DNA of 64,000 nucleotides, from assembly GCF_042683125.1 (NCBI RefSeq), contig NZ_JBHUIY010000009.1:1-64000 (forward strand). The letters run 5' to 3'. The translations under genes and the position numbers were made by a program. Under the pieces are notes generated by a model that saw only the letters and a list, made by a program, of their open reading frames with translations, ran no database searches and was not told where the DNA came from. Positions 8,148-16,811 of this stretch are shown here, piece after piece. The first letter of the stretch is position 1; the number at the start of each line of letters is the position of its first letter. Source of the stretch: Phaeospirillum tilakii (GTDB lineage: Bacteria > Pseudomonadota > Alphaproteobacteria > Rhodospirillales > Magnetospirillaceae).

Positions 8148-9269
8148 ATGGCTCTCAAGATCCGGGTCCTGATCGTCGATGATTCCGCCACGGTGCGGCA
8201 GGCGATGAAAAGCGTGATCGAATCCGATCCAAACCTCGAGGTGATGGGCACCGCCGCCGACCCCTACGCCGCCGCCCGCCTGATCAGCGAGGAGGTGCCC
8301 GACGTCATCACCCTCGATGTCGAGATGCCGCGGATGGACGGCATCAGCTTCCTGCGCCGGATCATGGCCCAGCATCCGATCCCGGTGGTGATGTGCTCGT
8401 CACTGACCGAGGAAGGCTCGGAAACGGCGTTGCAGGCGCTGGAGGCCGGGGCGGTCGACATCATCGTCAAGCCGCGCGTCGATACCCGCCAGTTCCTGCT
8501 CGAATCCCAGGTCCGCATCTGCGACGCGATCAAGGCGGCCTCGCACTGCCGGCTGGCGCCGCGCGCCGCGCGTCGGCCCCCCGCCGGAAACGGCACCGGC
8601 CCGGCGCCAAAGCTGTCGGCCGACGCGGTGGTGCCCGCCCCCCGTCCCGGCGCCGGAGCGATGGCCCGCACCACCGAGAAGGTGATCTGCATCGGTGCCT
8701 CGACCGGCGGCACCGAGGCCCTGCGCGAGGTGCTGGAACAATTGCCGCCCGACAGCCCCGGCATCGTCATCGTCCAGCACATGCCGGAACATTTCACCAC
8801 CGCCTTCGCCCGCCGCCTCGACGGATTGTGCGCGGTGACGGTGATGGAGGCCAGCGACGGCGACGCGGTGCTGCGCGGCCGCGTCCTGATCGCCCCCGGC
8901 AACCGCCACACCCTGCTCCAGCGCAGCGGGGCGCGCTATTACGTCACCGTCAAGGACGGGCCGCTGGTGTCGCGCCACCGCCCCTCGGTCGATGTGCTGT
9001 TCCGTTCGGCCGCCAGCTGCGCCGGCGCCAACGCGGTCGGCATCATCATGACCGGGATGGGCGACGACGGCGCCACCGGCATGGCGGAAATGCATGCCGC
9101 CGGTGCCTATACCGTGGCCCAGAACGAGGAGAGCTGCATCGTGTTCGGCATGCCCAAGGAGGCGATCGCCCGGGGCGGGGTCAGCCGGGTGCTCCCGCTC
9201 AGCCAGATCCCGCGCGAGATCGTCCGCGTCGATGCCGATCCCGCCGCCGTCGCGTCGGGGGGACGCTGA
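8148..9269 (+). CDS. cheB: Chemotaxis methylesterase/deamidase response regulator CheB
   Basis: A 373-residue two-domain CheB. The receiver (residues about 5-125) starts VLIVDDSATVRQ and has the phospho-acceptor Asp57 in LDVEMPRMDG. After a Pro/Ala linker comes the methylesterase domain with the catalytic triad motifs GASTGG (Ser), IVQHMPE (His) and MGDDGATGM (Asp). It removes methyl groups set by CheR and is activated by CheA. The stop overlaps the next gene's start (TGATG). A long second frame across its 3' half is a GC artefact. Confidence 0.96.
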   Translation: MALKIRVLIVDDSATVRQAMKSVIESDPNLEVMGTAADPYAAARLISEEVPDVITLDVEMPRMDGISFLRRIMAQHPIPVVMCSSLTEEGSETALQALEAGAVDIIVKPRVDTRQFLLESQVRICDAIKAASHCRLAPRAARRPPAGNGTGPAPKLSADAVVPAPRPGAGAMARTTEKVICIGASTGGTEALREVLEQLPPDSPGIVIVQHMPEHFTTAFARRLDGLCAVTVMEASDGDAVLRGRVLIAPGNRHTLLQRSGARYYVTVKDGPLVSRHRPSVDVLFRSAASCAGANAVGIIMTGMGDDGATGMAEMHAAGAYTVAQNEESCIVFGMPKEAIARGGVSRVLPLSQIPREIVRVDADPAAVASGGR

Positions 9270-11023
9270 TGGACGGGTTCGAATCGCCCCGCGCCCCCCT
9301 CCCCCCGCTCGCCGCCGAACTCGCGGCGATCGGCGACGACATCATCCGACTGGTCGCCCCCAACGAGACCGCCTTCATTGCCCTCGGCGACGCCCTGGCC
9401 TCGGCGCGCGGGGCGCTCGGCGGCGGTTCCAGCCGCTTCGCCGTCCTGTCCGATCTGCTGGAGCGCGACGAGGGCGCCCAGGCCGAACGCACCCTGGCCG
9501 AAGGCCAGCGCAGCCTGCTGACCATTTCCTCGGAAACCCACGAGGTGGTCGATGGGCTGAGCCGGCTCGATCGCGGCGCCGGGGCGGTGGCCCGTCCGCT
9601 GGCGGTGCTGGCCAAGATCATCGACGAGATTTCGGCCCTCGGCACCAACGCCAAGATCCATGCCGCCCAGATCACCGCCGAGGGGATCGACTTCACCGTC
9701 TTCACCCGCGACATCGACCGGCTGCACCAGCTCGCCGCCGCCACCCTCGACCAGACCCAGGCCCGCCTCGGCGCCCTCGACCGGGCGCTGGCGACGGCGC
9801 GGCAGGCGGCGGCCCGCTTCCAGGGCAATGATTCCGCCGAGCTGGAACGGATCGGCGGACGGCTCGGCGGTCAGGTCGCCGAACTGTCGCGCCGCCGCCA
9901 GCGCGCCCGCGCCGCCCTGCCCGAGATCGAAAGCCGCACCAAGGTGATCGCCGAGCGGGTGTCGCGCTGCATTTCCGCGCTCCAGATCAACGACCTGACC
10001 TCGCAGCGGTTCGAGCATGTCCGCACCGCGCTCGCTCAGGTCGCCGCCCTGCTCGACGAGGCGGGCGCCCGCGCCGCCGGATTCGACCCCGGCGAGGGAC
10101 GGCGGGTGGCGGCGGCGGTCTGCGCCCTCCAGATCGAGCAGATGAATCGCGCCACCGCCGATTTCCGTCAGGCGATCGAGGACCTGAAGAGCAATCTGGC
10201 CGGGCTCGGCCACGATGCCGCCGCGATGCTGAACGAGGCCCGCACCCTGTTCGGCGGCGGCGGCGACGGCGGCTTCATCGAGGACGTCGCCCACGATGTC
10301 GACCGCGCCGCCACCCTGCTGCAAAGCTATTGTCAGGCCGACGAGCGGATGCGGATCCAGATCACCGCGGTATCGGGGGTGTTCGCCGAGATCGCCAGCG
10401 ACCTGGGCGAGTTGCGCTCGATCGATGCCGACCTGCGCATCATGGGGCTCAACGCCACCTTCAAATGCGGCCGGCTCGGCAGCGCCGGCCATGCCCTCGG
10501 GGTGGTGGCGCAGGAACTGCGCGCCTGCTCGCGCCGCACCGAGGAGATTTCCCGCCAGATCGGCGGGGCGATCGACGCCGCCACCGCCGAGGCCGCCGCG
10601 ATCGCCGAGCGGTCCGAGCAGGAATACCGCACCGCCGCCACCCTGGCCGAGGCGATCGGCTCCACCCTGCCGCCGCTGCGTCTCCTGAGCGGTGAACTGG
10701 CCGCCACCCTCACCGAGCTGACCCACGCCTGCGACGGGGTCGCCCGCCTGCTCGACGATGCCAGCCAGGGCTTCGACCGCGAACACAGCCTGCAGGAGGG
10801 GGTGGCCGCGCTGGCCCGCCGCCTGACCGCCGTGGCCGAACGGGCGGTGCCGGGCGGGGTCGATCCGGCCAGCGTGCGCGACCAGATCCATCGCCTGCTC
10901 GGCCACCACTACACCATGTCGAGCGAACGCGACATCCACGAGATGTTCAATGTCGGCGAGTCCGGCGCCGCCGCCGCCACCGCCGCCGATGCCGAGGCCG
11001 ACGTCGATTCATTCCTGTTCTGA
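9269..11023 (+). CDS. Soluble coiled-coil protein with degenerate chemoreceptor tip
   Basis: A 584-residue protein, last gene of the che operon. The frame runs back into cheB, but the ATG at 9269 that overlaps the cheB stop is the likely start. It has no membrane segment or signal peptide and is rich in Ala and heptad-like helices. A segment near residues 388-420 (MGLNATFKCGR, GVVAQELR) resembles the chemoreceptor hairpin tip LNA..EAARAGE..GFAVVA, but the usual Glu/Ala residues are changed. A second motif block, SSERDIHEMF, sits near the C terminus, which ends acidic (DVDSFLF). Function is unknown; operon position and tip suggest it binds CheA/CheW or acts as a phosphatase or scaffold. Confidence 0.8.
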   Translation: MDGFESPRAPLPPLAAELAAIGDDIIRLVAPNETAFIALGDALASARGALGGGSSRFAVLSDLLERDEGAQAERTLAEGQRSLLTISSETHEVVDGLSRLDRGAGAVARPLAVLAKIIDEISALGTNAKIHAAQITAEGIDFTVFTRDIDRLHQLAAATLDQTQARLGALDRALATARQAAARFQGNDSAELERIGGRLGGQVAELSRRRQRARAALPEIESRTKVIAERVSRCISALQINDLTSQRFEHVRTALAQVAALLDEAGARAAGFDPGEGRRVAAAVCALQIEQMNRATADFRQAIEDLKSNLAGLGHDAAAMLNEARTLFGGGGDGGFIEDVAHDVDRAATLLQSYCQADERMRIQITAVSGVFAEIASDLGELRSIDADLRIMGLNATFKCGRLGSAGHALGVVAQELRACSRRTEEISRQIGGAIDAATAEAAAIAERSEQEYRTAATLAEAIGSTLPPLRLLSGELAATLTELTHACDGVARLLDDASQGFDREHSLQEGVAALARRLTAVAERAVPGGVDPASVRDQIHRLLGHHYTMSSERDIHEMFNVGESGAAAATAADAEADVDSFLF

Positions 11024-11032
11024 CCGCCGGAC

Positions 11033-11106
11033 GTGGGCTCCGCCCCCACCCGCCAAGGGCCGTCGGCCCTTGGAACCCGTTCCCCTGTCGCCTCCGTGCC
11101 CGACCG
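11033..11106. repeat. Single arm plus core fragment of the bipartite hairpin repeat
   Basis: Left arm at 11033-11078: outer hairpin GGGCTCCGCCC type, CCCGCC, inner hairpin CCAAGGGCC/GGCCCTTGG with a short loop, then GGAACCC. Bases to about 11106 (GCCTCCGTGCCCGACCG) match the reverse complement of the core of the copy at 17767. There is no right arm. It sits between the che operon end and prfB and may end che transcription. Confidence 0.8.
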
Positions 11107-11184
11107 CCCGCACTTTGCGCAGTTGCCATCCGCGCCCGAGTTTCCTAAAAAGAACGGCTTATTTTCTCGTCGAGGGGACCAGCC

Positions 11185-12300
11185 ATGCGGGCCGAAATCG
11201 AATCGCTCGCCCAGGACATTCAGCGCTCCGTCGCGCTCCTGAAGCGCCATCTCAACTGGGACGAGGCGCTGGTGCGGCTGGACGAACTCAACGCCGCCGC
11301 CGAGAATCCCGACCTGTGGTCGGACGCCGAGCGGGCCCAGAAGGTGATGCGCGAGCGCACCGAGCTTGACACCCAGATCTCGGGCTGCCGCGCCGCCGAG
11401 CGCGAACTGGCCGAGCTGCTCGAACTGATCGAGCTGGGCGAGGCCGAGGGCGATTCCACCGTGGTCGACGACGCCGAGGCGATGGTGCGGGCGCTGCGCG
11501 AACGGGCCGGCAAGATGGAACTCGAGACCCTGCTGTCGGGCGAGGCCGACCACAACGATTGCTACATCGAAATCAATGCCGGCGCCGGCGGCACCGAGTC
11601 GCAGGACTGGGCGCAGATGCTGCTGCGGATGTACACCCGCTGGGCCGAGCAGCACGGCTACAAGGTCGAGTGGCTGGAAGAAAGCCCGGGCGAACAGGCC
11701 GGGATCAAGTCGGCCACCGTCCGCATCCTCGGCCACAACGCCTATGGCTGGCTGAAGACCGAAAGCGGGGTGCACCGGCTGGTGCGCATCTCCCCCTATG
11801 ACAGCGCGGCGCGGCGCCACACCAGCTTCTCCTCGGTGTGGGTCTATCCGGTGATCGACGACAGCATCGACATCCAGGTCAACGAAAGCGACTGCCGCAT
11901 CGACACCTACCGCTCGTCCGGCGCCGGCGGCCAGCACGTCAACAAGACCGATTCGGCGGTGCGCATCACCCACATCCCGACCGGCATCGTCGCCGCCTGC
12001 CAGATGGAGCGGTCGCAGCACCAGAACCGGGCCCGGGCGTGGGAAATGCTGCGCGCCCGCCTCTACGAGGCCGAGTTGCAGAAGCGCGAGGCCGCCGCCC
12101 AGGCGCTGGAGGACCAGAAGACCGACATCGGCTGGGGCCACCAGATCCGCTCCTACGTGCTTCAGCCCTACCAGATGGTCAAGGACCTGCGCACCAACGT
12201 CGAGACCTCGGATACCCAGGGCGTGCTCGACGGCGATCTCGACCCGTTCATGGCCGCCTCGCTGGCCAGCCGGTTGCAGGGCGACCCGGCCGGCAACTGA
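11185..12300 (+). CDS. prfB: Peptide chain release factor 2
   Basis: A 371-residue class I release factor that ends translation at UGA and UAA. The catalytic GGQ is at residues 248-250 (SGAGGQHVNKT). The stop-codon recognition tripeptide is SPY at 203-205, in place of the E. coli SPF, inside the conserved RRHTSFSS context; to my knowledge SPY is common in alphaproteobacteria. The gene is one continuous frame: the in-frame UGA frameshift site of E. coli prfB is absent (the region reads KRHLNWDEALVRLDEL). A terminator follows at 12336. Confidence 0.97.
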   Translation: MRAEIESLAQDIQRSVALLKRHLNWDEALVRLDELNAAAENPDLWSDAERAQKVMRERTELDTQISGCRAAERELAELLELIELGEAEGDSTVVDDAEAMVRALRERAGKMELETLLSGEADHNDCYIEINAGAGGTESQDWAQMLLRMYTRWAEQHGYKVEWLEESPGEQAGIKSATVRILGHNAYGWLKTESGVHRLVRISPYDSAARRHTSFSSVWVYPVIDDSIDIQVNESDCRIDTYRSSGAGGQHVNKTDSAVRITHIPTGIVAACQMERSQHQNRARAWEMLRARLYEAELQKREAAAQALEDQKTDIGWGHQIRSYVLQPYQMVKDLRTNVETSDTQGVLDGDLDPFMAASLASRLQGDPAGN

Positions 12301-12335
12301 GCGGCTTGCGGGCATCACGGATTTGCATTCGGGCG

Positions 12336-12370
12336 AATCCCTCCCACCTTAGGGAGGGATTTCCCTTTTT
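12336..12370 (+). terminator. Rho-independent terminator of prfB
   Basis: Stem AATCCCTCCC (12336-12345) pairs perfectly with GGGAGGGATT (12352-12361) around a six-base loop and is followed by TCCCTTTTT. It lies 36 bases past the prfB stop. Confidence 0.85.
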
Positions 12371-12386
12371 CAGTTGAGGACTCGAG

Positions 12387-13604
12387 ATGAGGCAGATTGT
12401 GCTCTCCGCCCTGGTCGCGTTGGCCCTGGCGCTGACCGGGGCCGGCGAGGCCCTGGCCAAGGCCGGTACCACCTCGAAGGCGAGCGGCACCACCGCCGGC
12501 TCGCGCGGATCGAAGAGCATCGATCCCTCCACCCTGCCGATGGGCACCCTGGCGCCGCCCTCGCCCTCCGCCGCCCGCGCCAACGCCGCCCCGCCGCCGC
12601 CGCCCCAGGCCGCGCCGCGCACCGGCAATGTCGAGGCCCAGCCGCTCCAGCCGGCCGGCATCCCCAATTCCGCCACCCCCTACGCCTCGCCACGCCCCTA
12701 TGCCGCGCCGACGCCGTCGCCGGCCGCTCCGGGCTATTCGGCCGCCAATCCCGGCTATGCCGCCGCCGCTCCCGCCGCCGCGATGGCCAAGCCCGGCTTC
12801 GCCCAGCGCAGCCCGTTCCTGGCCGGCCTGACCGGCGGGCTGGTCGGCGTCGGCCTCGGCAGCCTGCTGTTCGGCCATGACCCGGCGCTGGCCCAGGCGG
12901 TCGATGCCTCCCCCACCGCCGGCATCATCGGCCTGCTGTTGCAGGTCGGGGTGATCGGCGGCCTGCTGTGGCTGGCCTACAAGCTGTTCCGTGGCCGCGC
13001 CCCCGCCGGCCCCAATCCCTATGCCGCCCCGGTCGGGCTCGGCCGCAACGCCTATGCCGGTCCCGCCCTCGGCGGCGCCCGCGAGCCGCAATTCACCCCG
13101 CGCCACGAGCCCGGCCCGCGCGAGCCCCAGCTCGATCTGACCCCGGCGGCCTCGACCCGCCCCGCCGCCCCGCCGCCGCCCGCCCCGGCCGAGCGCGCGT
13201 TCGAGCCGACCGAAAGCGATCAGGGGGAATTCACCCAGGTGCTGCTCGGGGTGCAGCAGGCCTGGAGCGTCGGCGACATCAACGCCCTGCGACAGTGGGC
13301 CACCCCGGAGATGGCCGCCTCTCTGGCCAACGACCTCGCCCAGAACGCCGCCGAGGGCATCGTCAACCGGGTCGAGCGGGTGGTGCTGCGCCGGGGCGAG
13401 GTGATGGAAAGCTGGCGCGAGCCGGGCTTTGAATACCTCACCGCCCGTCTTGGCTTCGACTGCCTCGATTACATGGTCCGCCGCGACAATGGCGCGGTGA
13501 TCGGCGGCAGCCAGGTGGTGCCGCAGCACCACACCGAGGCCTGGACCTTCGTCCGCGCCGAAACCGGCGGCCCGTGGCGGCTGTCGGCGATCCAGCCGGC
13601 GTGA
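12387..13604 (+). CDS. Tim44-like domain protein, membrane-anchored
   Basis: A 405-residue protein with an N-terminal hydrophobic segment that looks like a signal peptide (ALVALALALTGAGEALAKA), a long Pro/Ala/Tyr-rich low-complexity stretch (about residues 45-145), two hydrophobic segments (FLAGLTGGLVGVGLGSLLFG, about 148-168; IGLLLQVGVIGGLLWLAYKLF, about 182-202) and a C-terminal Tim44-like domain (about 275-405; VNRVERVVLRRGEVMESW, EAWTFVR). In mitochondria this fold belongs to the inner-membrane import motor; the bacterial role is not settled. The stop overlaps the GTG of the next gene. Confidence 0.85.
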   Translation: MRQIVLSALVALALALTGAGEALAKAGTTSKASGTTAGSRGSKSIDPSTLPMGTLAPPSPSAARANAAPPPPPQAAPRTGNVEAQPLQPAGIPNSATPYASPRPYAAPTPSPAAPGYSAANPGYAAAAPAAAMAKPGFAQRSPFLAGLTGGLVGVGLGSLLFGHDPALAQAVDASPTAGIIGLLLQVGVIGGLLWLAYKLFRGRAPAGPNPYAAPVGLGRNAYAGPALGGAREPQFTPRHEPGPREPQLDLTPAASTRPAAPPPPAPAERAFEPTESDQGEFTQVLLGVQQAWSVGDINALRQWATPEMAASLANDLAQNAAEGIVNRVERVVLRRGEVMESWREPGFEYLTARLGFDCLDYMVRRDNGAVIGGSQVVPQHHTEAWTFVRAETGGPWRLSAIQPA

Positions 13605-14503
13605 TCGGGATGGCGGGGCTCGACGCGCTCCGGGCCGGCGGCAAGCCGGCGCTGGCCCGCGCCTTGTCCCGCCTCGAAACCGCCCCCGACGATCCCGCCA
13701 CCCTGGCCCTGCTCGACGAAGCCCATCAGGCGGCACGGGGGCGGGTGATCGGCCTGACCGGCCCGCCCGGGGTCGGCAAATCGACCCTGATGAGCCGGCT
13801 GATCCAGCATTGGCGCGCCGCCGGGCTGACCGTCGGCTGCATCGCGGTCGATCCCTCCTCGCGCCGTTCCGGCGGCGCCCTGCTCGGCGACCGCACCCGC
13901 CTCGCCACCGATCCCGACGACCAGGGGGTGTTCGTCCGCTCGATGGCGGCGCGCGACCGCCTGGGCGGGCTGGCCGAACTGACCGTGGCGGCGATGGTGC
14001 TGATGCGGGCCCTGTTCGACCGGGTGCTGATCGAGACGGTCGGGGTCGGCCAGTCGGAAACCGACGTCGCCGCCCTGGTCGACAGCGTGCTGTTCTGCGT
14101 CCAGCCCGGCTCGGGCGACAGCCTCCAGTTCATGAAGGCCGGCATCGCCGAGATCCCCGACATCGTGGTGGTGACCAAGGCCGACCTCGCCGCCGCGCCC
14201 CGGGCCTGCGCCGACGTCGCCGCCGCCCTCGCCCTCACCCCCCGCGCCGGCTGGACCGTGCCGGTGCTGGCGGTGTCCGCCCCGGCCGACCAGGGCATCG
14301 CCGAATTGATCGCCGCCCTCGACCGCCATGCCGATCAGGCCGGCGACCGCCGCCACGCCCAGGCCGAGCAATGGCTGGTCCAGGCGGTGCGCGACCGCTT
14401 CGGCCGCGACGGACTGCGCCGCGCCGGCCGGATCGACCTCCCCCCCGGCGTCGCGCCGTTCGGCCGCCTCGCCGCTTTGTCCCGCGCCCTCGCCCGCGAC
14501 TAA
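13601..14503 (+). CDS. meaB: MeaB/ArgK-type G-protein chaperone
   Basis: A 300-residue P-loop GTPase that protects and reloads methylmalonyl-CoA mutase or related B12 enzymes. Seen: Walker A GPPGVGKST, VDPSSRRSGGALLGDR (typical of the family), the Walker B/switch IETVGVGQSETD and the guanine motif TKAD. The GTG at 13601 overlaps the previous stop (GTGA); an ATG at 13610 and a GTG at 13574 are alternatives. The mutase itself is not in the window, but prpE at 23953 makes propionyl-CoA, the entry to that pathway. Confidence 0.9.
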   Translation: MIGMAGLDALRAGGKPALARALSRLETAPDDPATLALLDEAHQAARGRVIGLTGPPGVGKSTLMSRLIQHWRAAGLTVGCIAVDPSSRRSGGALLGDRTRLATDPDDQGVFVRSMAARDRLGGLAELTVAAMVLMRALFDRVLIETVGVGQSETDVAALVDSVLFCVQPGSGDSLQFMKAGIAEIPDIVVVTKADLAAAPRACADVAAALALTPRAGWTVPVLAVSAPADQGIAELIAALDRHADQAGDRRHAQAEQWLVQAVRDRFGRDGLRRAGRIDLPPGVAPFGRLAALSRALARD

Positions 14504-14505
14504 AT

Positions 14506-14667
14506 GTGGGCTCCGCCCACCCCCGCCAAGGGCCGCAAGGCCCTTGGATCCCATTGAGGGTCGGGCGCGGAGCGGCCTGTCAGCTTGGGCGCGGGTGTCT
14601 GCCGCGCGAAGGACAGGGAAAGGGATCCAAGGGCCTTCGGCCTTTGGCGGGTACGGGCGGAGCCCGC
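14506..14667. repeat. Full-length bipartite hairpin repeat, copy 1 (162 bp)
   Basis: Left arm 14506-14552, core about 14553-14620, right arm 14621-14667. Each arm holds an outer GTGGGC/GCCCAC-type hairpin and an inner CCAAGGGCC/GGCCCTTGG-type hairpin (loop GCAA on the left, TTCG on the right). The core (GGTCGGGCGCGG, CTTGGGCGCGGG, CGCGCGAAGGACAGGG) runs in the same sense as the copy at 22117 and opposite to those at 30621 and 60728. The right end reaches the 3' end of the ydcF-like gene. No flanking target duplication is evident. Confidence 0.85.
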
Positions 14668-15455
14668 TATGGCGCCGGCAGCAGGGCCGGGCTCCAGCCG
14701 CGCAGACGATAGACCGCCAGCCCGATCAGTTCATGTCCCACCGTCCCCAGCCCGGCCAGGGTGGCGAAGGGGTTGAGGGACGGCGCCGCCCCGTCCCCGG
14801 TGGTGTGGTAATCGACCGGATAGGGCAGCACCGGCCAGCCGACGGCGCGGAAGCAGCCGACCGCGCGGGGCATGTGCAGCGCCGAGGTCACCAGCAGCCA
14901 GGTCTCGCCCGGGCGCGGCGCGACCAGCGCCTTGGTGTAGAGCGCGTTTTCGCGGGTGTTGCGCGACTGCCGCTCCAGTTCGATCCGGTCGGCGGCGAAG
15001 CCGATCTCGCGATAGAAGCGGGCGACCTGATCGGCCTCGGCCAGCTCCGGCCGCAGCACCAGCCCGGAGCCCCCGCTGAACACCAGCCGGGCGTTGGGAT
15101 AGCGCGCCGCCAGCGCCGGCAGCGCGGTCAGCCGGGTGGCGGCGGAATTGACGGTGACCTGATCGCGCGCGGTGCTGACCACCGGGTCGATCGCCCCCCC
15201 CAGCACCAGGATGCCATCGACCCGCTCCGGCAGCGGAGCGGGCGCGGCGAAGCGGTCCTCCAGCGCGGTGGCCAGCCAGCGGTCGAGCGGCACCAGCCCG
15301 AGCAGCAGCAGCAGCGCCACGGTCAGGGTCAGCAGGGCCCGGCCGAGGCGCAGCCAGCACGGCCGCCACAACAGGGCGGTGCCGATCGCCACCAGCAGGA
15401 ACACCAACAGGGCCGGCTCGGTCAGCGCCCCGGCGATTTTGGAGAAGGCGAACAT
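14667..15455 (-). CDS. YdcF/DUF218 family membrane protein
   Basis: A 262-residue protein with two N-terminal membrane helices (LLVFLLVAIGTALLW; LLTLTVALLLLLGLV) and a DUF218 domain (DGILVLGGAIDP, RLVFSGGSG, SRNTRENALYT, LVTSALHMPRA). Related proteins include YdcF and the ElyC type linked to cell-envelope synthesis; the substrate here is unknown. ATG at 15455 is chosen for the AGGAAAG ribosome site; the frame is open 30 codons further upstream but without family similarity. Its stop codon TAG touches the right arm of repeat copy 1. Confidence 0.85.
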   Translation of the reverse strand: MFAFSKIAGALTEPALLVFLLVAIGTALLWRPCWLRLGRALLTLTVALLLLLGLVPLDRWLATALEDRFAAPAPLPERVDGILVLGGAIDPVVSTARDQVTVNSAATRLTALPALAARYPNARLVFSGGSGLVLRPELAEADQVARFYREIGFAADRIELERQSRNTRENALYTKALVAPRPGETWLLVTSALHMPRAVGCFRAVGWPVLPYPVDYHTTGDGAAPSLNPFATLAGLGTVGHELIGLAVYRLRGWSPALLPAP

Positions 15456-15631
15456 CGAAACTTTCCTAACGCAAGAGGATGTGCAACCCAGAGGGCGGGC
15501 CGCCGCCGCAGGAGGGAACCCCGCCTTTTTTGCAAGGCATGCCATCTTGTCATCTGGAAGTCACCGGGGATGTTCGCGGCCCGCGCGATGTGCTAAGTGA
15601 CTCGGCCGGATGTTGGAGCAGGGATGTTGCA

Positions 15632-16264
15632 ATGGATCGTTTGATCGAGGGGTTCCGGAACTTCCGCGCCACCTATTTCGAGGATAATCGGGAGTTGTTC
15701 CGGTCTTTGGCCGTGGGGGGCCAAAAGCCAAAAGCTTTGCTGATCGGCTGTTCGGATTCGCGGGTCGATCCCGGGTTGCTGTTCGGCACCCAGCCGGGAG
15801 AAATGTTCGTGATCCGCAACGTGGCCAATCTGGTGCCACCGTTCGAGACCGCCGGGACCTATCACGGCACCTCGGCGGCGATCGAGTTCGCCGTGCGCAA
15901 GCTGATGGTCGAGCATGTGGTGGTGCTGGGCCACAGCGGCTGTGGCGGGGTGCGGGCCCTGGTCGAGGACGACCCGGCCGACGGCACCGATTTCGTCCGT
16001 CCCTGGATGGGGATCGCCCGCGCCGCGCGCGACCGCTGCATGGCCCTGGCCCTCAGCGCCGGCGAAACCGCCGACAGCGCCCGCCGGATGTGCGAAATGG
16101 AAACCGTGGCGATCTCGCTCGCCAACCTGATGACCTTCCCCTGGGTGCGGGAACGGGTCGGTCAGAAGCAGCTGACCCTGCATGGCTGGTGGTTCGACAT
16201 GGAGAACGGCACCCTGTGGGGGCTGGATTCCCAGTCCAATACCTTCTGCCCGCTCGCCAGCTGA
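15632..16264 (+). CDS. Beta-class carbonic anhydrase
   Basis: A 210-residue zinc enzyme that interconverts CO2 and bicarbonate in the cytoplasm. The zinc ligands and active-site dyad are visible: CSDSRVDP (Cys, Asp-Arg) and GHSGCGG (His, Cys). The TYHGTSAAIEFAV segment is also typical. The frame is open upstream to 15479, but family similarity starts at MDRLIEGF, so ATG 15632 is used. Divergent from the ydcF-like gene; the 176-base gap must hold promoters for both. Confidence 0.93.
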   Translation: MDRLIEGFRNFRATYFEDNRELFRSLAVGGQKPKALLIGCSDSRVDPGLLFGTQPGEMFVIRNVANLVPPFETAGTYHGTSAAIEFAVRKLMVEHVVVLGHSGCGGVRALVEDDPADGTDFVRPWMGIARAARDRCMALALSAGETADSARRMCEMETVAISLANLMTFPWVRERVGQKQLTLHGWWFDMENGTLWGLDSQSNTFCPLAS

Positions 16265-16282
16265 TCCGGGGGGACCAGTGGC

Positions 16283-16307
16283 GGCCCGGGGGCATCGCCT
16301 CCGGGCC
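16283..16307. terminator. Hairpin between convergent genes
   Basis: GGCCCGGGGG (16283-16292) pairs with CCTCCGGGCC (16298-16307) with one G-T wobble and loop CATCG. There is no T run. It lies between the ends of the carbonic anhydrase gene (+) and smpB (-), where it could end either transcript. Confidence 0.5.
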
Positions 16308-16330
16308 GGGCCGAACCGGGGCGATCGGCC

Positions 16331-16798
16331 CTATTCCCGCCCCTTGTCGCGGATCAGGCGGGCCTTGTCGCGGTTCCAGTCGCGTTCCTTGATCGCCTCG
16401 CGCTTGTCGTGCAGCTTCTTGCCCTTGGCGAGGCCGAGCTGGACCTTGGCATAGCCGCGATCGACGAAATGGATGTCGAGCGGCACCAGGGTCATCCCGT
16501 CCTTGGTGATGCCGCCCAGCAACTTGGCCAGTTCCCGCTTGTGCACCAGCAGCTTGCGCGGCCGCCGGGTTTCGTGCGGGAACGGCATCTTCGACTGGTA
16601 TTCGGGGATGTAGGCGTTGAACAGATACAGCTCGTCCTGCATCGGCCCGGCATAGGCTTCGTTGATGTTGCCCTTGCCGGCCCGCAGCGATTTGATCTCG
16701 GTGCCGACCAGGATGATGCCGGCCTCGATCTCGGACAGGATGAAGTAATCATGTCGGGCCCGGCGGTTCTGCGCGGCGATCCGGGCTGGCAGCGCCAT
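16331..16798 (-). CDS. smpB: SsrA-binding protein SmpB
   Basis: A 155-residue protein that binds tmRNA and takes it to stalled ribosomes. Seen: QNRRARHDYFILSEIEAGI, GTEIKSLRAGK, DIHFVDRGYAKVQLGLAKG and the basic C-terminal tail KRE..KERDWNRDKARL. It lies 13 bases downstream of dapA on the same strand, so the two are probably co-transcribed. No tmRNA gene is seen in the window. Confidence 0.96.
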   Translation of the reverse strand: MALPARIAAQNRRARHDYFILSEIEAGIILVGTEIKSLRAGKGNINEAYAGPMQDELYLFNAYIPEYQSKMPFPHETRRPRKLLVHKRELAKLLGGITKDGMTLVPLDIHFVDRGYAKVQLGLAKGKKLHDKREAIKERDWNRDKARLIRDKGRE

Positions 16799-16811
16799 CG
16801 TCGCTCTCCGG

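Noticed and set aside
8393..9268. Upstream extension of the 584-residue che protein through cheB
   Set aside because: The extension lies in a second frame of cheB, is Arg/Pro-rich and has no similarity; the ATG at 9269 overlaps the cheB stop as in the rest of the operon.
14328..15596. Plus-strand frame of 422 codons over repeat copy 1 and the ydcF-like gene
   Set aside because: Runs through the repeat and opposite a gene with clear domain and ribosome site.
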